64,000 bases of DNA from assembly GCF_014645795.1 (NCBI RefSeq), contig NZ_BMMK01000020.1, positions 1-64,000 of the forward strand, in the 5' to 3' direction. Of this stretch, positions 37,259 to 45,966 are shown in pieces. The notes under the pieces are model-generated. The model was not told the origin of the DNA, did not search any database, and saw only the letters and a program-made list of their open reading frames with translations. The position numbers and the translations under genes were made by a program. The stretch is from Longimycelium tulufanense (GTDB lineage Bacteria > Actinomycetota > Actinomycetes > Mycobacteriales > Pseudonocardiaceae). Position 1 is the first letter of the stretch. Each line of letters opens with the position of its first letter.

Positions 37259-39196
37259 TCAGCCGCGTACCACGTCGCCCTCCAGGCGGATCTCGGGCTC
37301 GGTGGGGATACGGTCCGGCCGGATTTCGGGTTCCCGCGCTTCTCCGCGCATCGGCGGCGGCGTGCCGGCGATCGGCAGGTGCACCGAGGATTTGTTGAGA
37401 TCGATGGTGATCTGCGGAGGCTGCGCGGGAGCGACGATGAAGTGCCCATCCGTGCCACCGATGATCAAGGCCAGCTGGTGGCCGGCCGGCACGACGTGGT
37501 CGGTGGTGGAGAGCCGGAAGGTCATGGTGTAGGGCGCACCGGGTCGCAACCGCTCACCGTGGCGGAGCGAGGCGTGGTTGCCGATGTCCGCCCACCCGCG
37601 AGCGAACACCTCGAGATCGACTTCTTTGGTCGTCGTCGCCGTGTCCCGGAAACAGGCGGTGTCACCGGGCCGGCTGGAACCCCAACAGGACTTCGACGTC
37701 AGGGTGTGGACACCTTCACCCGCACCCAGATAGTCCCGGATCGTGTTGGGGCCGTAGTGGACCAGGACGGCCGAGACGTGCGCGGTCGGGGTGGAGGAGC
37801 GCACGGTGACCGTCACCTCACCGGTCCCCGACAGCCGGAGATCCTCGGCGAGCGGCCCGGTGTTGAACACCACCCGCTCCGAGAAGGGCTGGTTGGGTTG
37901 CTTGGCCCAGTCGAACTCGCTCTGGCGCGGGTCATCGGTGAACGATTCGGTGGCCCCGGGCCCGGGCGGCTGCACACCGAGCCGTCCGATACCGGGAGTA
38001 TCGCCCCGGCGCATGCGCAGGGAGATCCCGTTTGCGGTCGGCCAGCTCGGCTCGTCCACCCACTGGTCGGGATGACGTTCGATGCTCACGACCGGCTCGC
38101 GGTCGATGCCGTTGGGAACGTTCAGCAACCAGCGGTCGAACCAGCGGTGCAGCGTGCGCACCCACTCGGCACGGCGGAAGTCGAACGGGTCCACGTGCCC
38201 GGCCTGGCCGAGCCACAGCTTGCGCGGCACGCCCGCCTTCGCCAGCTCGTTCCACCACTGTCCGAAGTGGATAGTCTTGACGTTCAGATCACCCTGGCCG
38301 TGGACAACGAAGACGCTCGCCTTGACTCGTTGGGCTCCCGGCACGTAGTCACGAGCGGTCCACAGTGGAGTTACGTTGCCGTTCGCCGGGGCGCCCCTGG
38401 AGAGGCCGTCCTTCACGTGCCGGCAGTCCGGCCGACCGCCGTTCTCCTCCACCGTCCTGGCCAGCCGATCCGGGTTGAAGCCGAACGAGACGCCGTCCGA
38501 GCGGTAGTAGTCGTACCAGGAACTGATCGCACCGATCGGTACGATGGTACGGAGTCCGGGGACGCCGAGGGCCGCGACGCCGTTCGCGATCGTGCCGTCG
38601 TAGGACTTGCCGATCATGCCGACCGCGCCTGTCGACCAGCCTGCTCTCACGTGTCTGCCGCCGGCCTTTGCGTCGTATCCGTTGGCGCGACCGTTCAACC
38701 AGTCGACCACGGCTTTGGCCGACATCACGTCGGACCGGCCGCCGACGTCGACGCAGCCTTCCGACCGGTTCGTACCCGCCAGGTCCACCAGCACGACCGC
38801 GTAACCACGCGGCACGAAGTAGTTGTCGTAGAACAGTGGGAAGCCGACCGGGCGGCCGGACTTGTCGTATGTCTTGTGTTCGCTGTCATTGCCCCGGCCG
38901 CAACAAGAGAAGTACGGGCTGGCGACCATGATCACCGGAACCCGTTGACCACGTGTCGCCGGCTCGGCGGGTCGGATGATGTCGGCCGCGACCCGGTCCC
39001 GGACGTTGTCGCGGTCGCCGTCCATACCGATGTCGACCCACACCGTCTCGCGGACGGCCCGGGCGAAGTCGTAGATTGGCTGTGTTACGCCAGTTGTCAC
39101 CACATGTGCCGGGCTTGGTTCCGCCGAAGCAGGGGCTGCCAGTGCGGACAACAGCGTGGCGAGCGCAGTGAGGGCAAGGAGTAGACGACGCGACAC
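37259..39196 (-). CDS. Secreted Xaa-Pro dipeptidyl-peptidase (S15 family)
   Basis: 645 aa. Signal peptide MSRRLLLALTALATLLSALA with an ASA cleavage site, then an S15 alpha/beta-hydrolase domain. Nucleophile Ser198 is in GMIGKSYDGT, the acid probably in HGQGDLNVKT and the His in GQAGHVDPFDF. The C-terminal jelly-roll domain (from about 420) contains VHYGPNTIRDYLG and ends with PAGHQLALIIGGTDGHF. Such enzymes remove X-Pro dipeptides; Streptomyces relatives work outside the cell on protease products and inhibitors. It probably feeds on protein or trims secreted proteins. Monocistronic, with an N-terminal ATG just after a weak ribosome site. Confidence 0.9.
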   Translation of the reverse strand: MSRRLLLALTALATLLSALAAPASAEPSPAHVVTTGVTQPIYDFARAVRETVWVDIGMDGDRDNVRDRVAADIIRPAEPATRGQRVPVIMVASPYFSCCGRGNDSEHKTYDKSGRPVGFPLFYDNYFVPRGYAVVLVDLAGTNRSEGCVDVGGRSDVMSAKAVVDWLNGRANGYDAKAGGRHVRAGWSTGAVGMIGKSYDGTIANGVAALGVPGLRTIVPIGAISSWYDYYRSDGVSFGFNPDRLARTVEENGGRPDCRHVKDGLSRGAPANGNVTPLWTARDYVPGAQRVKASVFVVHGQGDLNVKTIHFGQWWNELAKAGVPRKLWLGQAGHVDPFDFRRAEWVRTLHRWFDRWLLNVPNGIDREPVVSIERHPDQWVDEPSWPTANGISLRMRRGDTPGIGRLGVQPPGPGATESFTDDPRQSEFDWAKQPNQPFSERVVFNTGPLAEDLRLSGTGEVTVTVRSSTPTAHVSAVLVHYGPNTIRDYLGAGEGVHTLTSKSCWGSSRPGDTACFRDTATTTKEVDLEVFARGWADIGNHASLRHGERLRPGAPYTMTFRLSTTDHVVPAGHQLALIIGGTDGHFIVAPAQPPQITIDLNKSSVHLPIAGTPPPMRGEAREPEIRPDRIPTEPEIRLEGDVVRG

Positions 39197-39281
39197 CGAA
39201 CACCTCCCGCTGCAGGGTGATCGGCACGCTACTGGTGATGATCAGTGGCAAGGCAGGGTCGATCGTCGGTACCTGGCCGTA

Positions 39282-39503
39282 TCAGCGGAACGGATTCTTC
39301 ACGACGAGTTGGGCTGAACGGCGGCCGTGCCGCAGCTGCTCCGAAACGAGTCGTTCGGCCCCGCAACGGAGAGCGGCTTCGATGATCAATGCATACCAGT
39401 AAGGCGAGAATGTGCTCCTCAGGTGCCGGTGGCCTTCGTCCAAGTCGTTCGCGTACACCAGCACATTGGTATCGATAAAGATCGGTTGGGTAGAGGTCAC
39501 CAC
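39282..39503 (-). pseudogene. VapC-type PIN toxin with large internal deletion
   Basis: 73 aa against a normal length of about 130. The first 28 residues are a PIN start (IFIDTNVLVYANDLDEGHRH) with the first catalytic aspartate. The sequence then jumps to a typical PIN C-terminus (SPYWYALIIEAALRCGAERL, then VSEQLRHGRRSAQLVVKNPF). The middle third, which carries further acidic catalytic residues, is gone, and the frame is kept. The GTG start overlaps the antitoxin stop by 7 nt, the normal vapBC arrangement. The product should lack nuclease activity. Confidence 0.8.
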
Positions 39504-39733
39504 CGGTCGTAGAGGTCCTCTCGACGCCAGTGACGACCACCACGACCTATGGCTTCGTCCATGGCCTTGAGCGCGACCTCTCGCGCTTGCTCACAGCGCT
39601 CCTCGGCCGTGGCGAGCTTGGTGACCTGCTGCGCCAGCAGCCTGCTGAGAGACGTACCGCGCTTGGCGGCGACCACCTTGGCCAGCTGGATGACCTCCTC
39701 ATCCAGCTGGATCGTCACGTTCTGCTTGGACAT
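39497..39733 (-). CDS. VapB-like antitoxin
   Basis: 78 aa. N-terminal ribbon-helix-helix pattern (NVTIQLDEEVIQLAKVVAAK, then RGTSLSRLLAQQVTKLATAE) for DNA binding, and a charged C-terminal helix ending RREDLYDRW, which in the family binds the toxin. It overlaps the start of the toxin remnant. Because the toxin is deleted, it may be drifting or may act against toxins encoded elsewhere. Start ATG 39733 gives MSKQNVTIQLD. Confidence 0.8.
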   Translation of the reverse strand: MSKQNVTIQLDEEVIQLAKVVAAKRGTSLSRLLAQQVTKLATAEERCEQAREVALKAMDEAIGRGGRHWRREDLYDRW

Positions 39734-39775
39734 AACCACAGAATTTCGCGTGGAACACGTGATTGTCACGTGGGC

Positions 39776-40003
39776 TCAGCGGGGAAGGGCGGAAGCGCGC
39801 CAGGCCCGGGGGCCAGGATGCAGCGGCCGCCGCATCCGCGCCGCCGGATCGGCCCACAGCGACCGCTCCTTGGCCGCCGGCTCGGCCGCCGCACCGGCCG
39901 CCAACGACAGCCCGGCCACCACCGCGGTCAACGCGGCCAGCTCGACGTCATCCGGGGTGCCGCGCACCACCCGCAGCACCGGGCGCTGGTTCTGCTCCGT
40001 CAC
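39776..40003 (-). CDS. accE: Acyl-CoA carboxylase epsilon subunit
   Basis: 75 aa. The N-terminal half, PVLRVVRGTPDDVELAALTA, then VVAGLSLAAG, matches the AccE/PccE family (VRGxPxxEELAAL). The second half is a short basic tail with RSLWADPAARMRRPLHPGPR, where family members also carry W-x-x-P. AccE binds and stabilises or activates the AccA-AccD holo-complex. AGGAGG lies 6 nt before GTG 40003, and accD5 is 160 bp upstream on the same strand. Easily missed because of its length. Mycobacteria have the same accD5-accE5 order. Confidence 0.85.
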   Translation of the reverse strand: MTEQNQRPVLRVVRGTPDDVELAALTAVVAGLSLAAGAAAEPAAKERSLWADPAARMRRPLHPGPRAWRASALPR

Positions 40004-40165
40004 GGCAACCTCCTGCACTTGTCCGGCACACCTGCATCCCGTCGACGACCGCGAGCGTAGCCAGCACAAGCACCACTCACGGTCATCGTCCAGCTTCGGG
40101 CGAGACGAGCCGGGGCCGACGCGCCGCGGCAGTACCGGCCCCGCGCCCGTCACCACCAAGCCAGG

Positions 40166-41806
<1,641 letters not shown>

Positions 41807-41885
41807 GGACGTGGAGCGTAGCCAGCCCGGGTCAGACCGCCGCGCCCACGTTGCCCACGTCACCCCGCTCGGCCACGCTGGAGGG

Positions 41886-42725
41886 GTGACGACCGACGTG
41901 CTGCGCGCCCCGTTGCGCGCCGAGGTGCTGCGGGAACAGCTGGTCGAGGCGAACCGCTGGGTCCGGTTGGACGTGGTCGAGCGCACCGGCTCCACCAACA
42001 CCGACCTCGCCGGGGCCGCCCGGGCGGGTGCACCGGACCGCAGCGTGCTCATCGCCGAGGAGCAGACCGCCGGCCGCGGCCGGCAGCAACGCGACTGGAC
42101 CTCACCCAAGGGCGCCGGCCTCTACCTCAGCGTGCTGCTGCGGCCGCCGGTGCCCGCGCAGCGGGTGGGCTGGCTGCCGCTGCTGGCCGGCGTGGTGCTG
42201 GCCGAGGTGATCGACGAGCTGACCGGGGTGGACGCCGCCGTCAAGTGGCCCAACGACCTGCTGGTGGGCCCCAGGCGGGGCAAGTGCGCCGGCATCCTGG
42301 CCGAGGTGGTGGCCACACAGCCGGAGCCTGCCGTGGTGGTGGGTGTCGGGCTCAACGTCAGCCACCGGCAGGAGGAGCTACCGGTCGGCCCGGGTGGCCT
42401 GCCCGCCACCTCGCTGGCCATCGAGGGCGTCACCAACACCAGCAGGGAGCACCTCGCGATCGGGTTCCTGCGCCATCTGGCGACGGCTGAGGCCGCGTGG
42501 CGGGCGGCCAATGGCGACGCCGAGAGCAGCGGGCTCCGCGCCGCGTACGCCCAGGTGTGCGCCACGATCGGCCAGGAGGTGCGCGTGGCGCTGCCCGACG
42601 GCGGCGAGCTGCGGGGCACCGCGGTGGACGTGGACGCCGACGGCCGGCTCGTGGTGCGCGACGCGGCCGGTGAGCTGCGCGCGGTGGCCGCGGGTGACGT
42701 GGTGCACGTGCGGCCACTTGAGTAG
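41886..42725 (+). CDS. birA: Biotin-[acetyl-CoA-carboxylase] ligase
   Basis: A 279-aa class I biotin protein ligase without an N-terminal HTH, so not a repressor. Motifs are [31 protein letters not shown] (biotinyl-AMP loop), [20 protein letters not shown] and [14 protein letters not shown]. The C-terminal SH3-like cap follows ([20 protein letters not shown]). It attaches biotin to Lys558 of AccA3. It is divergent from accD5, as Rv3279c-Rv3280 are in M. tuberculosis. GGAGGG is almost directly before GTG 41886, so the message may be leaderless. Confidence 0.94.
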   Translation: MTTDVLRAPLRAEVLREQLVEANRWVRLDVVERTGSTNTDLAGAARAGAPDRSVLIAEEQTAGRGRQQRDWTSPKGAGLYLSVLLRPPVPAQRVGWLPLLAGVVLAEVIDELTGVDAAVKWPNDLLVGPRRGKCAGILAEVVATQPEPAVVVGVGLNVSHRQEELPVGPGGLPATSLAIEGVTNTSREHLAIGFLRHLATAEAAWRAANGDAESSGLRAAYAQVCATIGQEVRVALPDGGELRGTAVDVDADGRLVVRDAAGELRAVAAGDVVHVRPLE

Positions 42726-42823
42726 GACCTCACAATCACCGGGGCCTCGGCTCGTCACCGTCGTGGCCAGGGCCGACCCGGGTACCGTGTCGACACCAAG
42801 GGCGCGGTACCCGGGAGGAGCAC

Positions 42824-43348
42824 GTGGCGTATCCCGACGACCTGCTCGGTGACGACGAGTACGTGGTGGTGCACAAGCACCCGCACTGGAAGATCCTCGT
42901 CTTCCCGGTAGTCGTGTTCCTGCTCACCGTGGGCGTCTGCGTCTACCTGGCCGCGCTGGTGCAGGACTTCTCGTGGCGGTCGATCGCCTGGATCGCGCTC
43001 GCCGTCCTCGGCGGGGTCGTGATCATCTGGTTCACGCTGGTGCCGCTGGTCCGCTGGCGCACGACGCACTTCGTGGTCACCACGCAGCGCGTCATGGCGC
43101 GCGAGGGGGTGCTGACCCGAACCGGGATCGACATCCCGATGTCGCGGATCAACAGTGTCCGCTTCCAGCACGGGCTGATCGACCGCGTGTTCGGCTGCGG
43201 CACGCTCGTCGTGGAGTCCGCATCGGACGAACCGCTGGAGTTCGACGACATCCCACAGGTCGAACGGGTGCACTCGCTGCTCTACCGCGAAGTCAACGCC
43301 GACCCGGACGACGACTACTACCCGCAGCCCCGCTGGGAGGGCCGTTGA
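42824..43348 (+). CDS. Membrane protein with bacterial PH domain (Rv3278c-like)
   Basis: 174 aa. Two membrane helices near the N-terminus (ILVFPVVVFLLTVGVCVYLA and AWIALAVLGGVVIIWFTLVP) are followed by a cytosolic bacterial PH domain: THFVVTTQRVMAREGVLTRT, then GIDIPMSRINSVRFQHGLID and CGTLVVESASDEP. Strong agreement with the mycobacterial protein in the same place beside birA. GGAGG precedes GTG 42824, and its stop overlaps the TTG start of cbiZ. The function of this family is not established. Confidence 0.88.
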   Translation: MAYPDDLLGDDEYVVVHKHPHWKILVFPVVVFLLTVGVCVYLAALVQDFSWRSIAWIALAVLGGVVIIWFTLVPLVRWRTTHFVVTTQRVMAREGVLTRTGIDIPMSRINSVRFQHGLIDRVFGCGTLVVESASDEPLEFDDIPQVERVHSLLYREVNADPDDDYYPQPRWEGR

Positions 43349-44004
43349 CCGCGGGCTGGTGCCCGCCGTTACCCGAGCTGTGCTGGGCCGAGGGACGCCC
43401 ACTGCTGGTCTGGCGGTGTCACCGTCCCTGGCAGGCCATCTCCTCGGGGCCGCACGGCGGCGGCCTGGGGCAACGGTGGTGGGTGCTCAACGCCACCGTG
43501 TGGACGGATTACGACCGGGACGATCCCGCCGAGCACATCGGGGAGCTCGCCCGCGAGCAGGGGCTCACCGGCGTGGGCACCGGCCTGCTCACTGCCGTGG
43601 ACGTGCGGTACGTGGTCTCCGAGACGGAGGGTGGGGTGCGCGCGGATGTCACCACCGGGGTCGGGCAACCGGTGTGGGCGGCGGAAACGGGTACCCGGAC
43701 GCTCGACCGTCTGGTGGCCGGGACGATCAACATCGTGTGCTGGTTGCCGTCCCGCATGAGCGAGGCTGCCCTGGTGAACGCGGTGGCCACCGCGACGGAG
43801 GCGAAAACCCAGGCGCTCGTGGAGGCCGGGCTGCCCGGGACGGGAACCTGCACGGACGCCGTGGTCTTGCTGTGCCCAACGGAAGGAGCAGCCGAACCCT
43901 ACGGCGGCACGCGATCCCGGCTCGGTGCGGGACTGGCCCGCGCCGTGCACCGTGCGGTCACCGCCGGCCTGAAGGTTCAGCAGCCCCGATTTGCGTGCCG
44001 ATAA
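43345..44004 (+). CDS. cbiZ: Adenosylcobinamide amidohydrolase (CbiZ-like)
   Basis: 219 aa of the CbiZ family, which cuts the aminopropanol or nucleotide-loop side chain from cobinamides so that salvaged corrinoids re-enter B12 synthesis. Landmarks are ISSGPHGGGLG, the central VDVRYVVSETEGGVRADVTT and GTINIVCWLPSRMSEAALVN, then EAKTQALVEAGLPGTGTCTD and DAVVLLCPTEGAAEPYGGTR, close to the family signature TGTxTDAxxV. The frame has no ATG or GTG at the right place. TTG 43345, with GGGAGGG upstream and overlapping the previous stop (TTGA), is the best start. It fits the B12-dependent mutase at 11.7 kb. Confidence 0.88.
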   Translation: MTAGWCPPLPELCWAEGRPLLVWRCHRPWQAISSGPHGGGLGQRWWVLNATVWTDYDRDDPAEHIGELAREQGLTGVGTGLLTAVDVRYVVSETEGGVRADVTTGVGQPVWAAETGTRTLDRLVAGTINIVCWLPSRMSEAALVNAVATATEAKTQALVEAGLPGTGTCTDAVVLLCPTEGAAEPYGGTRSRLGAGLARAVHRAVTAGLKVQQPRFACR

Positions 44005-44046
44005 CAGACATTCCGCGCATACCGAGCCGTCGCATGCGGCGTGTCG

Positions 44047-44547
44047 TCAGCTCGACTCTTCGGAGTCCTTGCCGGCGACTCCGAAAAGCCCGGTGTAGGT
44101 GAAGCGCAGGACGCACTGCTCCCCGCCGTCTTCGGTCATGCGGTACGCGGTGCCCGTCATCTCGACCAGGCCCATCTCCGGGCGGCTGCGGGACCGGCGT
44201 GCGGACAGGACCTCCAGCTGGAAACGCAGTTCGTCTCCGGCGCGCACCGGGGCGAGCCAGGACAACTCCTTGCCGCCGGGGGAGCCGAGGGAGGTGGAGT
44301 CGGCCAGCAGGTGGTCCACGTAGGCGCGCATCCACAGTGACGCGGTGAACCAGCCGGAGGCGCACAACCCACCGAGGACCGAGTCGGCCGGGGTGTCCTC
44401 GTCGAGGTGGAACGGCTGCGGGTCGAACCGGCGTGCGAAGGCGAGCATCTCGTCCCGGTCCACCACGGTTCGGCCGAGGTCGATCACTCGGCCCGGCGAG
44501 AGGTCCTCGTAGGCGACGGTAGCCACGTCCACGATGTTGCCACCCAT
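44047..44547 (-). CDS. MaoC-family dehydratase (hotdog fold)
   Basis: A 166-aa single hotdog domain of the MaoC/R-hydratase type. YEDLSPGRVIDLGRTVVDRD, then DEMLAFARRFDPQPFHLDED, contains the catalytic D-x-x-x-x-H, followed by GGLCASGWFTASLWMRAYVD. Such proteins hydrate enoyl-CoAs or bind acyl thioesters. It is convergent with cbiZ. An iron-box-like palindrome at 44615-44633 lies 68 bp upstream of its ATG, between it and the toxin island. Confidence 0.87.
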   Translation of the reverse strand: MGGNIVDVATVAYEDLSPGRVIDLGRTVVDRDEMLAFARRFDPQPFHLDEDTPADSVLGGLCASGWFTASLWMRAYVDHLLADSTSLGSPGGKELSWLAPVRAGDELRFQLEVLSARRSRSRPEMGLVEMTGTAYRMTEDGGEQCVLRFTYTGLFGVAGKDSEESS

Positions 44548-44604
44548 ACGGGTGCAGGACGGGCGCGGCCCGGCCCGGCATCGCGCCCGCCCCGCCGGTG
44601 AGAG

Positions 44605-44633
44605 TTTTACCCGTTTAGGTAAGGCTTACCTTA
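44605..44633 (+). promoter_or_regulatory. Iron-box-like palindrome (IdeR/DmdR type) over a promoter
   Basis: TTAGGTAAGGCTTACCTTA at 44615-44633 is a 19-bp dyad differing from the IdeR/DtxR consensus TTAGGTTAGGCTAACCTAA at three positions, two of them symmetric. On the plus strand TTTTAC (44605-44610) and TACCTT (44627-44632) are 16 bp apart and the -10 lies inside the dyad, the usual place for repression by iron-loaded IdeR/DmdR. Downstream are the toxin island genes; on the other side is the MaoC gene. Which one it controls is open. Confidence 0.6.
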
Positions 44634-44639
44634 GAAAGC

Positions 44640-45093
44640 GGGCGTGCAAGGTGTCCAGGGTGAAACGGCCCTGGCGACCGAGATCCGTGCCACCCCACGG
44701 CAGCGCCGGAGGAGCAAACTCCTGGAGGCACCGCGATGGAGGAAGGCCGGCGCCTGGGCATCGCGCTGACGATGTTGGTCGTCTCCTTGGCGAGCGGCCC
44801 GATCTCCACGTGGACCTCGTTGGTGAACTTGAGGCGGACCACGCCTCAGTACGAGCTGCACCACGCGCCTGCGGCGTACCTGCTCCGCGGTCGCGATCGG
44901 TACTTCGCCAACAGCGTCCCCCGTGCACCCGGGCAGCCCTGCGAGGTCAGCTCACACCAACCATTCGCTCCGGGGAACAGCCTGACGACGAGCCGACCGA
45001 AAATTCGCGGAAACCGGCGGGAACCTGCTTGGCTCGCGACACGTCGAACACCCGCGACACCACTGCCAGGCAGCCCGCACCACGGAGGTGGCC
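44640..45093. other. Stretch with a probable frameshifted gene remnant
   Basis: On the minus strand two adjoining frames read like one interrupted protein: DAVGEVPIATAEQVRRRRVV and QLVLR in one frame, then after a stop and shift near 44850 VRLKFTNEVHVEIGPLAKET and TNIVSAMPRRRPSS. Amino acid usage is natural in both halves, but the family is not recognised. The plus strand also has a GC3-rich frame from ATG 44736 with GGAGG upstream, which shares the same third positions, so direction is not certain. No intact gene can be called. Confidence 0.35.
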
Positions 45094-45546
45094 GTGCCGA
45101 CCGACCACCATGCGGAGGTGGCCCAGCTCCTCTCCGACTACCGGCGGAGCCGCGACCAGCTCGCCGCCGTCCACCACGCCCTCGCCACCGTCAAGGAATC
45201 CCGCACCAGCGACGACGGCACCGTCACCGTCACGGTCGGCGCCGGCGGCATTCTGGTCGACCTGGCCATCGGCGACGACGCCTACCGGCGGCACCGCCCC
45301 GCCGACCTCGCCCGCCTCATCCTGGATCTCACCACCGTGGCCGTACGCCGCGCCGCGGAGCGGTCCGAGCAGGCGGTAGCCGCCGTACTGCCCTCGGACG
45401 CCGATCCCCGCGCACTCCTGGCCGGCACCGCCGACCTCCGCCCGAACGAACTGGCCCCGCCGGCTCCGAGGCCGCAGCCGGCCGAGGACGACGACAACTC
45501 CGAACAGAGCTGGCTCGAGCATTCCTATCCCGGGAGGCGCAGGTGA
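45094..45546 (+). CDS. YbaB/EbfC-like protein at the head of a toxin operon
   Basis: 150 aa. The first 100 residues have the YbaB/EbfC shape: a long helix (AEVAQLLSDYRRSRDQLAAV), a beta hairpin with TVTVTVGAGGILVDLAIGDD, then a helix (PADLARLILDLTTVAVRRAA). The last 40 are Pro/acid-rich. YbaB-like proteins commonly precede WXG100 and polymorphic toxin genes in actinobacteria. Whether they bind DNA or help secretion is not settled. GTG 45094 has GGAGG 5 nt upstream. Confidence 0.75.
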   Translation: MPTDHHAEVAQLLSDYRRSRDQLAAVHHALATVKESRTSDDGTVTVTVGAGGILVDLAIGDDAYRRHRPADLARLILDLTTVAVRRAAERSEQAVAAVLPSDADPRALLAGTADLRPNELAPPAPRPQPAEDDDNSEQSWLEHSYPGRRR

Positions 45547-45634
45547 TCAGGCGACCCACACCTGCTGCCAGGCCGACTGCGATCCAGGCACGCAGTGGCA
45601 CGTCGGGAACCACAGCTGAGAACGGGGGTGCCCG

Positions 45635-45955
45635 ATGAACGGTTTCCGGGTAGACGACCAACGACTTGCCGAGCGGGCGCACCAGTTCGACGGCCTGGCC
45701 GAACGCAGTGGCCAGATCGCCGAGGAACTGAACCGTGCGCTGTCGGGCACCGGGGCGTGCTGGGGCAGCGACGAGATCGGCCGGAGCTTCGCCGCGGTCC
45801 ACGCCGGACCGGCCGACGACGCGCTGGGTCGGCTCTCCGGCTTGGCCGACCGCCTCACCGACGTCGGGCAGCGGTTCGCCGAGACCGCTCGTGACTACCG
45901 CGCGGCGGAGAGCGACGCCGCCGCCCGGGTCCGCGCGATCGAACACGGCCGCTGA
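45635..45955 (+). CDS. WXG100/ESAT-6-like type VII secretion protein
   Basis: A 106-aa helical hairpin. Helix one (RLAERAHQFDGLAERSGQIA), turn GACWGSDEIGRSF (the W-x-x-x-x-G form of WXG), then helix two to TARDYRAAESDAAARVRAIE. Proteins of this type dimerise with a larger WXG-like partner and guide it to the ESX channel. It is 11 bp before the large TNT toxin gene, whose N-terminus is also helical with WDGF near residue 75, so the two products are likely partners, much as EsxE/EsxF serve the CpnT toxin in mycobacteria. Confidence 0.8.
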   Translation: MNGFRVDDQRLAERAHQFDGLAERSGQIAEELNRALSGTGACWGSDEIGRSFAAVHAGPADDALGRLSGLADRLTDVGQRFAETARDYRAAESDAAARVRAIEHGR

Positions 45956-45966
45956 AGGGGACGGAC

